A DNA stretch of 64,000 bases. Source: Mucilaginibacter inviolabilis. Lineage in GTDB: Bacteria > Bacteroidota > Bacteroidia > Sphingobacteriales > Sphingobacteriaceae. A program made the position numbers and the translations under genes. Of this stretch, positions 17,118-24,996 are shown piece after piece. The notes beneath the pieces are model-generated. The model ran no database searches and was not told the origin of the DNA. It saw nothing but the letters and a program-made list of their open reading frames with translations. Position 1 is the stretch's first letter; the number at the start of each line of letters is the position of its first letter. The DNA is taken from positions 62,001-126,000 of the forward strand of contig NZ_JAANAT010000001.1 in the NCBI RefSeq assembly GCF_011089895.1, written 5' to 3'.

Positions 17118-19892
17118 CTAGAAATTGAAACCCACGCGTGCAAAAAGCCTGCGTCCGTTGCTGCCCATTTGTACCGCATCAAATGGGCCGGCTGGCTCGT
17201 TGTTATAGGCAAAACCCTTTGCGCCTTTTACATAACCTAAATCAGGATGTACGTTAAATATATTATCAGAACCTATAGAGATACGGACTGATTTGTTGAG
17301 TTTATAAGCCAGATAAAGATCGCTGACTATCTTACCATTGTAATTATATACATCAGGCAGTTGCCCCGAACCGTTATCGGCTGGTACGGTTGGTAACAGG
17401 GTTGTTCCATCACCATAACCATCAATCACCACTTTACCAAAATAGGTGAAACGGGTGCCTACAGTAAAGTTTTTATGCCCGAATTCAGGATTTAAAGAAA
17501 GCTTTTGCGGCGGGGCCGATGCCAGGATAAATTTCTTTTCACGATCACTCAAAAAGGTTTCTTTTAGTTCTGGGGTAGTACCTAATATGGGCGGGTAGTT
17601 CACTTTGTCAATAGTCATGTGTTGAAAGTTCCCGGTAAACAATATATGGAAACGATCCTGACCAATGGTTTTGTTATAGTCTATAACCACATCCAAACCG
17701 CGATTGGTAGTATTTACCGCGTTTGCAAAGAATTGAGCCGTACCAACATGCAGATTATTTAAGGCTGCTATAAAAGCGGGAGCAAGAGTACTGTCTTTGG
17801 CGCTAAACTGTCCGGAGAGTACCACCCTGTCGGTCACCTTTATCAGATAGCCGTCGGTTGTAATGCTTAATTCAGGTATAGGTTTAAATGTAAAACCTAC
17901 ACCTAAGTTTTTTGATTTTTCCTGTTTCAATGTAGGTATACCGGCCGCTTTGGTAATAGGGCTGTAATTAGGAGCTATCTTTACTTCTGATATGATGTTG
18001 CCCTGAACATTAGTAAATGTGGAACTATAATTGATCTGCTGCAATGATGGTGCACGGAAACCCGTACCAGCCGAAGCGCGGATATTAAAGTTATCGGTTA
18101 TTTTATACCGCGTGGCCAGCTTGGTGTTGAAGTTATAACCAAAATCGCTGTAATGCTCCAGGCGGTTGGCAAAATCTACCAGCCATTTTTTGGTAACATC
18201 GGCTTCCAGATCAACATAAGCGCCAAATACCGAGCGACTTTGTTTGGCAGCATCACTAGGCTGAAATCCAGGGAAACCCTGTGATCCCGGCGCTTTTACA
18301 CCGGTAGGATCATAGTTTTTGTAGGATGCTTCTTCGCCGGCGAATAATTTGTAGTGTTCATAACGATACTCCGAACCAAAACCCAGGTTTAAACCCTGCA
18401 TTACTTTGGAGTAGTGCTTGTTGATATTTAAATTAGAGGTACTTTGCAAAAACTCCGATCCACCGTCATCAAAATGTGTTTGGGTTGCGTTTAAAGATGC
18501 ATTAAAGGTTTTTTCGCCAAAAAAGTGAAATTTATTATTACCTGTATTATTGCTCAGGTCCCAGTCCCAACCATCGCCTAACGTTCCTTTAAAACCTGCC
18601 GCAACCGCTACATCGGTATTATGTGTTTGGATAATGGGGTTATAATAAGATTCACCATCGGGTGTATTGAATATGATGCCGCTTACCGGGATTAGTTTGC
18701 CATCACTGGTGGTAGGGAAGCGGTCGGGCCTTGCCGAAAAATTACGGCTGAAGGCATAATCATCCGATGCTTTATAACTGTAACCGCCAAAGCTGTAAAA
18801 AGTAGTGCGGGTACCGGCCAATGGGATCTCGTTGTTGAAAAAGAAAGTGCCCGTTTCTGCTGAACCATCACCATTAGCCCTCCTGGAGGTGTTTATAGGC
18901 AAAGCTTTAGGATTTGAATAAGTAGTATCATGCACCTGGCGAAATGTTTTACCGTTTTTTGAATAATCGCCGGTAAGGTTTAAAAAACCACCGTTTTTGC
19001 CTATGGCTAAGCCATAATTGGCATCAATGGTAATGCCATTGCCATCGATAGCGCCGCCATGAGGATATTGGGCCGCGACAACACTTTTGCCGCTGTTAAA
19101 AGCCGGATCATAATAGCCAGAGTAGCCTACGTTGGCAGTGAACTGATTTATATTTTTCTTTAATACCAGGTTAATAACCCCAGCTATAGCGTCTGATCCA
19201 TACTGAGCAGATGCACCATCACGTAAAATTTCTACCTTATCAATAGCAGCTGTTGGAATCGAACTCAGATCGACACCGGAATTACCACGGCCGCGGGTAC
19301 CGAATACCGAAACAAAGGCTGTAGAGTGACGACGTTTGCCATTCACCAACACCAGCGTTTGATCCGGGCCCAGACCACGCAGGGTTCCCAACTCCACATG
19401 GTCGGCACCGTCAGATCCTGATTGTTTATTGTAATTGAATGATGGGGCAGAGTAATTTAATATATCCGTCAGATCCATACGACCGGTGGTAGAGGCCGCT
19501 TTGCTCACATTTACCACATCAACCGGCACCGCGGTTTCGAGTTTTACCCGCCCTGCCGACCGGGTACCTACCAGTACAACTTCATTGAGCTGGGCTACAT
19601 CACTCACTAATGTAACATCAATTTTAGAACGGCCATTTACCTGGATGGTTAGAGTTTTATACCCCGTATAACTAATTACTATTTCGTCGGAAGGGGCAGC
19701 AGCGATAGAAAACTGACCTTTTGCATTGGTACTGGTACCCTGACTGCCGCCTTTAACACGTACGGATACGCCAGCCATAGGGACGCCTCCGGCAGCGTCG
19801 GTAACTGTTCCGGTAACTGGCTTTTTTTGAGCCGATGCTATTTCTATGCCGGTTAGAAATAATACGATAAAAAGTAATAATTTTTTAGTCAT
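17118..19892 (-). CDS. TonB-dependent outer-membrane receptor with carboxypeptidase-like N-terminal domain
   Basis: A 924-residue receptor with a signal peptide (LTGIEIASAQ), a carboxypeptidase-regulatory-like domain (about residues 27-105), and a plug (about 115-245: LNEVVLVGTRSAGR, LVNGKRRHSTAFV, EILRDGASAQYGSDAIAGV). The beta-barrel ends in an aromatic residue (LFARVGFNF). It lacks a SusD partner, so it is not a SusC in the strict sense; receptors of this type import vitamins, siderophores, peptides or other small molecules. The ligand is not evident. It is monocistronic with its own terminator, and upstream lies a strong 35-base palindrome (20094-20128). Confidence 0.93.
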   Translation of the reverse strand: MTKKLLLFIVLFLTGIEIASAQKKPVTGTVTDAAGGVPMAGVSVRVKGGSQGTSTNAKGQFSIAAAPSDEIVISYTGYKTLTIQVNGRSKIDVTLVSDVAQLNEVVLVGTRSAGRVKLETAVPVDVVNVSKAASTTGRMDLTDILNYSAPSFNYNKQSGSDGADHVELGTLRGLGPDQTLVLVNGKRRHSTAFVSVFGTRGRGNSGVDLSSIPTAAIDKVEILRDGASAQYGSDAIAGVINLVLKKNINQFTANVGYSGYYDPAFNSGKSVVAAQYPHGGAIDGNGITIDANYGLAIGKNGGFLNLTGDYSKNGKTFRQVHDTTYSNPKALPINTSRRANGDGSAETGTFFFNNEIPLAGTRTTFYSFGGYSYKASDDYAFSRNFSARPDRFPTTSDGKLIPVSGIIFNTPDGESYYNPIIQTHNTDVAVAAGFKGTLGDGWDWDLSNNTGNNKFHFFGEKTFNASLNATQTHFDDGGSEFLQSTSNLNINKHYSKVMQGLNLGFGSEYRYEHYKLFAGEEASYKNYDPTGVKAPGSQGFPGFQPSDAAKQSRSVFGAYVDLEADVTKKWLVDFANRLEHYSDFGYNFNTKLATRYKITDNFNIRASAGTGFRAPSLQQINYSSTFTNVQGNIISEVKIAPNYSPITKAAGIPTLKQEKSKNLGVGFTFKPIPELSITTDGYLIKVTDRVVLSGQFSAKDSTLAPAFIAALNNLHVGTAQFFANAVNTTNRGLDVVIDYNKTIGQDRFHILFTGNFQHMTIDKVNYPPILGTTPELKETFLSDREKKFILASAPPQKLSLNPEFGHKNFTVGTRFTYFGKVVIDGYGDGTTLLPTVPADNGSGQLPDVYNYNGKIVSDLYLAYKLNKSVRISIGSDNIFNVHPDLGYVKGAKGFAYNNEPAGPFDAVQMGSNGRRLFARVGFNF

Positions 19893-20242
19893 AAGAATAG
19901 GGGTTAATGTTAATTGAAAATTAAATTAATATCACCCAATATAACTCTTATTGATATATTTTCAAATTATTCATTTGTTAATTGAATTAATATTGATTGT
20001 ATATTTTGTTTGTTAGTAAAAAAGCAAAATTTTTAAATGTTTGCAACATCTTATTATAATCGCTTTAAGAAATATTTTTTTGATTAAATAATGAACTTAT
20101 CATCATAATATAATTATGATGATAAGTTTTTATAAGATAAATTGTAAGGATTATGACTGTAAATTAACCCTGGTGGGGCAGGGCTGATAACAAACTAACT
20201 TCCACAAGAAGTTGAAGCGGATGGCAAAGTTATGGACAGCTT
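19893..20242. other. AT-rich intergenic region upstream of the TonB-dependent receptor
   Basis: 350 bases without a gene and very AT-rich. The only clear structure is the perfect 16-base inverted repeat at 20094-20128. A weak 6-base hairpin (AACTTC and GAAGTT, near 20197-20213) may end the upstream methyltransferase transcript. Confidence 0.5.
20094..20128. repeat. Perfect 35-base palindrome upstream of the TonB-dependent receptor
   Basis: Arms of 16 bases (AACTTATCATCATAAT at 20094-20109 and its exact reverse complement at 20113-20128) flank a 3-base spacer. It lies about 200 bases before the receptor start. It could be an operator for a dimeric regulator, or a hairpin; a T-rich stretch follows on the plus strand but no plus-strand gene precedes it. 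Confidence 0.8.
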
Positions 20243-20932
20243 TTATTTTACTGTTAACCTTACCAGGTATTGTTTAAATTCATCTTCGAGCAGTACCTCC
20301 ATGTTGTAGCCCATTTCTTCGGCAATTTTGGTAAGTGTTTGTTCATCGATGTATAGCCAGGGAAACCAGTCGGTTTTTTGCTGGTTATATTGATACTGAT
20401 ATTGTATCTCGCCATAGTAAGGGCCGTTTTCGGGAAGTTTACCCTCATATAAATAAGCGATATCGGAAGAGTCGAAAAGTAGCTGCCCGCCCGGTTTAAG
20501 CAGTTGTTTGGTGTGCTTTAGAAAAATTTTTAATTGGAGTAATGTGCCGGTAAGACCGATGCCATTCATGAGTAATAACAAGGTATCGTATTGCTCATCC
20601 TGGTATTCAAATATGTTGGTAGTGATTACTTTATGAACTCCGCGCGCTTTCATTACTGTTGATGCCATATTGGATATATCTAAAGCAGTAACATCAAAAC
20701 CACGTTCCTGTAGTATCAAGACATGTGCGCCGGCACCGGCACCAATATCCAATATATCGCCCCTGCATTCGTTTAAGGCCAGCCATTCTATATCGGGCAT
20801 GTCATCTTCTTCTCGGAAATAAGCCTCTACGGGCATCTCTTCACGGGGGCCATATTGGTTATTGATCCAAAGTTGATGCTCCTGCTGCTGATGATAATAA
20901 TCATGTATGGCCTGTCCTAATATATCTTTCAT
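20243..20932 (-). CDS. Class I SAM-dependent methyltransferase
   Basis: A 229-residue protein from the ATG at 20932; an upstream in-frame start at 20983 would add 17 residues that look non-coding. It has the Rossmann glycine-rich motif ILDIGAGAGAHVLILQERGF near residues 75-95 and the acidic residue of motif II (VTALDIS). A later motif, FDSSDIAYL, follows LKPGGQLLF. The substrate is not recognisable. It is followed by the receptor on the same strand at a distance of 350 bases, so probably a separate transcript. Confidence 0.85.
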   Translation of the reverse strand: MKDILGQAIHDYYHQQQEHQLWINNQYGPREEMPVEAYFREEDDMPDIEWLALNECRGDILDIGAGAGAHVLILQERGFDVTALDISNMASTVMKARGVHKVITTNIFEYQDEQYDTLLLLMNGIGLTGTLLQLKIFLKHTKQLLKPGGQLLFDSSDIAYLYEGKLPENGPYYGEIQYQYQYNQQKTDWFPWLYIDEQTLTKIAEEMGYNMEVLLEDEFKQYLVRLTVK

Positions 20933-20976
20933 TCGTAGGCAAAAATATGGAGAAAGAGGCAAGAAATTAGAGTCAA

Positions 20977-21254
20977 GAATCAAGATTTTAAAATCTGGAA
21001 AAACAATAAAGTAAATGATTGATCAGAATCTAAATTGAATAGGCGGCTATTTTGAAAACTGTTTTGGCTAAAGCCGGGACTTTATTATGTTTACCAACCG
21101 TTGGCTGAAGCCAAACGGCAATGAAATAATAAGCTAATACTGAAACCGGATTTAGATTCATTGCCGTCTCATTTATGGGACGGAAGGGTGTTACAGATGA
21201 AAGTGGCTTTAGCCTCAATTACTTATAATTAATTTTTTTTATTAATCTTGATTC
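20977..21254. repeat. Composite nested inverted-repeat element
   Basis: The 323-base space between the methyltransferase and DUF92 genes holds nested pairs. The outer pair is GAATCAAGATT (20977-20987) and AATCTTGATTC (21244-21254). Inside are GGCTAAAGCC (21066-21075) with GGCTTTAGCC (21205-21214), then CGGCAATGAA (21116-21125) with TTCATTGCCG (21157-21166), plus a small self-palindrome at 21101-21114. The symmetry suggests a non-coding mobile or structured element ending directly at the DUF92 start codon. Confidence 0.7.
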
Positions 21255-21255
21255 C

Positions 21256-21969
21256 ATGTTGGCTCATTATGGTTTATTGGTATTAATTCTTATTGCGGGC
21301 GTTATTTATAGCATATCTGCCCGTAAACTAACCCCGGCAGCTGCCCTCACAGGCGCTATTGTTGCCTGCTTGGTTTTTGCGGGAGCAGGATATACTGGTG
21401 TAGCCATGATGACCACCTTCTTTATTTTAGGCTCGGCAGCAACCTCCTGGCAAAAACATCAAAAACAAGATTTCGCCAATACAGAGGAGCATCAAGGCGG
21501 CAGAAGCGCGGCCCAAGTGTTAGCCAATGCGGGTGTAGGGGGCATAACCGGGCTCCTGGTCTTGTTATTCCCAGCCTATACAACAATTTGGATACTGATG
21601 ATGGCTGCCAGCTTTGCATCGGCAACAGCAGATACTTTGTCTTCAGAGCTGGGTACAATTTATGGCAGGCGTTTTTTCAATATCATCACCCTAAAGGCCG
21701 ACCAACGGGGACTGGATGGTGTGATCAGTATGGAAGGTATCTTATTGGGTTTAGGCGGTAGTTGCGTTGTAGCCATACTTTATACTATTGGTTTTGGGTG
21801 GAGCAACAGTAGTTTTATCTGGATTATGATTGCCGGAACAATAGGGAATTTAACCGATTCTGCCTTGGGAGCCCTGCTGGAACGACGCGGGTATTTGGGC
21901 AACAATACAGTGAATTTTTTAAATACGCTGATGGCGGCCCTGGTTATGTTGTTGATTTACCTGATTTAA
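21256..21969 (+). CDS. DUF92 (TMEM19-like) integral membrane protein
   Basis: A 237-residue protein with about six hydrophobic segments and the DUF92 signatures SARKLTPAAALTGAIVACLV, GRSAAQVLANAGVGGITGLL, ATADTLSSELGTIYGRR and GTIGNLTDSALGALLERRG. Distant relatives include plant phytyl-phosphate and phytol kinases, so a lipid-linked kinase activity is possible but unproven for bacterial members. Confidence 0.85.
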   Translation: MLAHYGLLVLILIAGVIYSISARKLTPAAALTGAIVACLVFAGAGYTGVAMMTTFFILGSAATSWQKHQKQDFANTEEHQGGRSAAQVLANAGVGGITGLLVLLFPAYTTIWILMMAASFASATADTLSSELGTIYGRRFFNIITLKADQRGLDGVISMEGILLGLGGSCVVAILYTIGFGWSNSSFIWIMIAGTIGNLTDSALGALLERRGYLGNNTVNFLNTLMAALVMLLIYLI

Positions 21970-22028
21970 TGCTGATATTTGACCGTTGATGTGAATGATT
22001 ACATTGATTCTGTTGATTTTATAGCTTT

Positions 22029-22799
22029 ATGATACCAATCATTATACTCCTGCTTGTTGTTATTGCTTTAATCGGATACTATTTTTCGACCAAAAAAAGT
22101 AAGCAGAAAAGAATACCTGCCAATACGGTTTATAAAGAAATTTTAGCCCGGTATATCCCATTTTATCAGACCTTAAATAATGAGGATAAGCTTTTATTTG
22201 AGCAAAAAGTAAGCGATTTTTTGGAAGGTATCACCATAGAAGGGGTGGGCACAGCCATTGGAGATACCGACCGGGTAATGATTGCTTCGAGCGCGGTGAT
22301 CCCCATCTTCAGGCTGGGTAACTGGCGGTACAGTAACCTTACGAATGTGATATTATATCCGGATACTTTTGATGCCGAGTTTCAGTTTGAAGGTGAAGGC
22401 AGGAATATCCTGGGAATGGTAGGTTCGGGATACATGAATGGGCAAATGATCTTGTCGAGAGCTGCGCTTATCAAGGGCTTTTCCCGTTCGGCCGGTAAAG
22501 AGAACACCGCTATACATGAATTTGTGCATCTGCTGGATAAATCAGACGGAGCTACCGACGGTATCCCCGAAAACCTGCTGGCGCATGATTATGTGCTGCC
22601 CTGGTTAAAAATGATACACCTGGAGATTCATAAAATAGAAGAAGGCAGGTCGGATATTAACCCATATGCCGCTACCAGTGAAGCAGAGTTTTTTGCCGTA
22701 GCCGCCGAGTACTTTTTTCAAAAACCCGAAGAACTGAAACACAAACACCCGGAGCTGTATGAAATGCTGTTTATGATGTTTATGCGGGTGAAGAGATAG
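22029..22799 (+). CDS. mtfA: M90-family zinc metallopeptidase (MtfA-like)
   Basis: A 256-residue protein with an N-terminal membrane segment (residues 1-20) and the M90 peptidase core. The zinc motif is HEFVH at about residues 163-167 (AIHEFVHLLDKSDG), with a downstream Glu in EAEFFAVAAEYFF. In E. coli MtfA binds the glucose repressor Mlc and has aminopeptidase activity; the membrane anchor here is a difference from the E. coli form. Confidence 0.85.
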   Translation: MIPIIILLLVVIALIGYYFSTKKSKQKRIPANTVYKEILARYIPFYQTLNNEDKLLFEQKVSDFLEGITIEGVGTAIGDTDRVMIASSAVIPIFRLGNWRYSNLTNVILYPDTFDAEFQFEGEGRNILGMVGSGYMNGQMILSRAALIKGFSRSAGKENTAIHEFVHLLDKSDGATDGIPENLLAHDYVLPWLKMIHLEIHKIEEGRSDINPYAATSEAEFFAVAAEYFFQKPEELKHKHPELYEMLFMMFMRVKR

Positions 22800-22812
22800 G
22801 TTTTTTAGTATT

Positions 22813-22834
22813 AAGTAGTTAGTATCAAGTATCA
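22813..22834. repeat. Half-copy of the AGTATCAAG repeat
   Basis: 22 bases differ at one position from 58831-58852, which is the left arm of a long inverted repeat between eda and the exuT-type gene. Here the right arm is missing, so it may be a decayed copy. Confidence 0.7.
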
Positions 22835-22853
22835 AGACTTTTTTTGTTTAAAC

Positions 22854-22892
22854 CGCTGCCGCGAGATACGCTGCGCTAGGCTCGCGGCAGCG
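22854..22892. terminator. GC-rich 12-base hairpin between convergent genes
   Basis: Perfect arms CGCTGCCGCGAG (22854-22865) and CTCGCGGCAGCG (22881-22892) with a 15-base loop, in the space between the stops of mtfA and the convergent metallo-hydrolase gene. No T run follows either side closely, so it may be a bidirectional stop or a repeat element. Confidence 0.55.
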
Positions 22893-22931
22893 AAGTAAGA
22901 AGCTCAATTCAGTAATTCACTAATTCAATAA

Positions 22932-23750
22932 TTAATTAAAGAGGCCCAGATCAAGCTGCCCTGCAAATGAAGGTGCTTTATCTGTTTCGCCGATATGATA
23001 AACCGGGGTTTCTTCAAATCGGGAGGCTACCACCACGTTTATGCCTTCGGCGCTGGCGGTAAACAGATCTTCTACCAGTTTGGGATTATTATTATTGTGC
23101 GATAAATGGGAAAGCAGCAGATGGGTCATGTATGCCGGCTTGTGTGTGGTGAATAATGCCAGGGCCTGTTTGTTTGACAAGTGCCCCTTACCGCCACGGA
23201 TACGTCGTTTAAGATGATAAGGGTAGCCTCCATTATCCAACATGTCATCATCATAATTAGCCTCTAAAAAGGCGGCGTGGCACTGACTGAAATAGCGGAT
23301 AAGCCTGTCGCACACCACGCCAATATCTGTAAATATGCCCACATTAATATCGCGGCAGCTCACAAAAAAGCTATGCAGTTCCGATGCATCATGTTCCTTG
23401 GGGAATGAAGTAACCTGCAATTCGCCAATGTTCACCGTTTCAAATTCGTGCAAATGGTGCACCATCTCCATATTTAAGTTATTACCTAAATGTAATAAGG
23501 TGCCTGGAGTAATATAAACCGGCAGATTGAATTTTTTGGCCAACACCGGTATACCACGGATGTGGTCTGAATGTTCGTGCGATACAAATATGGCCTTTAC
23601 CTTTTGCATAGACAGGCCCAGGCGGGCCATGCGTTTTTCCGTTTCGCGGCATGATATGCCGGCATCAACCAATATAGCCTCCCGCTCGTTCCCTACGTAA
23701 TAGCAATTGCCGTTACTGCCCGAATTTAGTGATGTGATGAATAATGACAT
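22932..23750 (-). CDS. MBL-fold metallo-hydrolase (YycJ/WalJ-like)
   Basis: A 272-residue metallo-beta-lactamase-fold protein. The metal motif is HEHSDH at about residues 58-63 (FVSHEHSDHIRGIP), with further ligands in FPKEHDASE, FTDIGV, LEANYDDDML and a late HLSHNNN. It starts with the YycJ pattern FITSLNSGSNGNCYYVGNE. Members of this group are phosphodiesterase or 5'-exonuclease-like enzymes linked to DNA mismatch repair and cell-wall control in Firmicutes. Confidence 0.9.
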   Translation of the reverse strand: MSLFITSLNSGSNGNCYYVGNEREAILVDAGISCRETEKRMARLGLSMQKVKAIFVSHEHSDHIRGIPVLAKKFNLPVYITPGTLLHLGNNLNMEMVHHLHEFETVNIGELQVTSFPKEHDASELHSFFVSCRDINVGIFTDIGVVCDRLIRYFSQCHAAFLEANYDDDMLDNGGYPYHLKRRIRGGKGHLSNKQALALFTTHKPAYMTHLLLSHLSHNNNNPKLVEDLFTASAEGINVVVASRFEETPVYHIGETDKAPSFAGQLDLGLFN

Positions 23751-23859
23751 GTAAATACAAAGTAACGGATTTAAGCTAAATTTTATCTTTACTTAACGTG
23801 CAGTGTTTAAAAATAATCACTAAAATTTTGCGGCTATAAAAAGCTGCTTATATTTAGCC

Positions 23860-24519
23860 ATGGATTCACCCCAAACTTTACCCGTATTAGATGCTACAGA
23901 GCTGCGCGTGTTGGGCTCGCTGATGGAAAAAAGCAAAACTACGCCCGATTATTATCCCATGACCCTCAATGGTTTAACTGCTGCGTGCAATCAAAAAACA
24001 TCGCGTAAACCGGTTGTGAATTATGATGAAGGTACGGTTACCGAAGCGCTAAATACGCTTAAAAGGCGCGGATTGATCTCAACCGTTACCGGTGGTTCTA
24101 TCCGCAATATAAAATATAAACACAATTTTGCTATCGTATTCCCCGTAATACCGGCCGAAGTAGCTTTATTATGCCTGTTGATATTGCGCGGGCCGCAAAC
24201 ACCAGGCGAGCTCAATACCAACTCGGGCAGGTTATACGAATTTGAATCGATAGAGGAGGTACAGGAAATGCTGGAGAAACTGGCTGATCCGGCCTTACCT
24301 TATGTGGTGCAGTTACCTAAACGCCCCGGACAAAAAGAAGTTAGATATGCTCATCTTTTAAGCGGCACGCCCGATGTTAATGACTATGATGAGGTAGAAG
24401 AAACAGGAACCCGTTCAACCAGCGGCCTGGAAGCCCGTGTAAGCCAGCTGGAAAATGAATTAGCCGAAGTGAAGGAGAAACTGGTTAGGCTGATGCAGGA
24501 ATTAGGGGTAGGGGAATAA
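23860..24519 (+). CDS. YceH-family (DUF480) protein
   Basis: A 219-residue protein made of two winged-helix domains, with the DUF480 patterns LRVLGSLMEKSKTTPDYYPM, LNGLTAACNQKTSRKPVV and LLCLLILRGPQTPGELN. A C-terminal coiled coil (LEARVSQLENELAEVKEKL) follows. Function unknown; the fold suggests DNA binding. Confidence 0.92.
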   Translation: MDSPQTLPVLDATELRVLGSLMEKSKTTPDYYPMTLNGLTAACNQKTSRKPVVNYDEGTVTEALNTLKRRGLISTVTGGSIRNIKYKHNFAIVFPVIPAEVALLCLLILRGPQTPGELNTNSGRLYEFESIEEVQEMLEKLADPALPYVVQLPKRPGQKEVRYAHLLSGTPDVNDYDEVEETGTRSTSGLEARVSQLENELAEVKEKLVRLMQELGVGE

Positions 24520-24541
24520 GTTGTTTTTAAGATATTCTTAA

Positions 24542-24955
24542 ATGATTATTATAGACCCATCCTTTCGTAAGTTATGTGAAAACAAAGACTTTATTTTAGG
24601 TAATGTTTATGAGAAAAGTTATCTTATTAATAAAGAAAATGGTAGTGTAATTTACATATCAGATTTTTATGGTGAACCCTCATCAGGTGTACTAAGCGAT
24701 AGAAGTGAATGGTGCATAGTTGGGGGAGACAAACTAATAGTTTGGAAAAAGCCAACAAAGTTGGAGTTAATTAAAGAAGAAACGTTAAGCCCGATTTTTG
24801 GAATTAAATATCTCTCAGAGATTGAGGTGAAGATTTTGGTTGATCCTTGGTCTGAGAAAGGGGCCATATGGCTCCTGAATATACAGACATTGGAAAGAAA
24901 GAAAATGGCAGATTTTAAACTAAATAGTGAATATACTGAAGAATTTGATTGGTAA
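24542..24955 (+). CDS. Hypothetical small cytosolic protein, AT-rich gene
   Basis: A 137-residue protein that I do not recognise. It has no signal peptide or membrane segment and looks like a compact alpha/beta domain (GNVYEKSYLINKENGSVIYI, FGIKYLSEIEVKILVDPW). The gene is clearly more AT-rich than its neighbours, which suggests recent acquisition. Isolated small proteins of this size and composition are often immunity proteins, but nothing here proves that. Confidence 0.55.
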   Translation: MIIIDPSFRKLCENKDFILGNVYEKSYLINKENGSVIYISDFYGEPSSGVLSDRSEWCIVGGDKLIVWKKPTKLELIKEETLSPIFGIKYLSEIEVKILVDPWSEKGAIWLLNIQTLERKKMADFKLNSEYTEEFDW

Positions 24956-24996
24956 GCTGAAAGGAAATAATCTTTAAAGATTTTTATGAATTTATT

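Noticed and set aside
17118..19892. Calling the large receptor a second SusC
   Set aside because: No SusD gene is adjacent and the motif after the N-terminal domain is GTRSAGR, not the SusC-type VVGYGxQKK.
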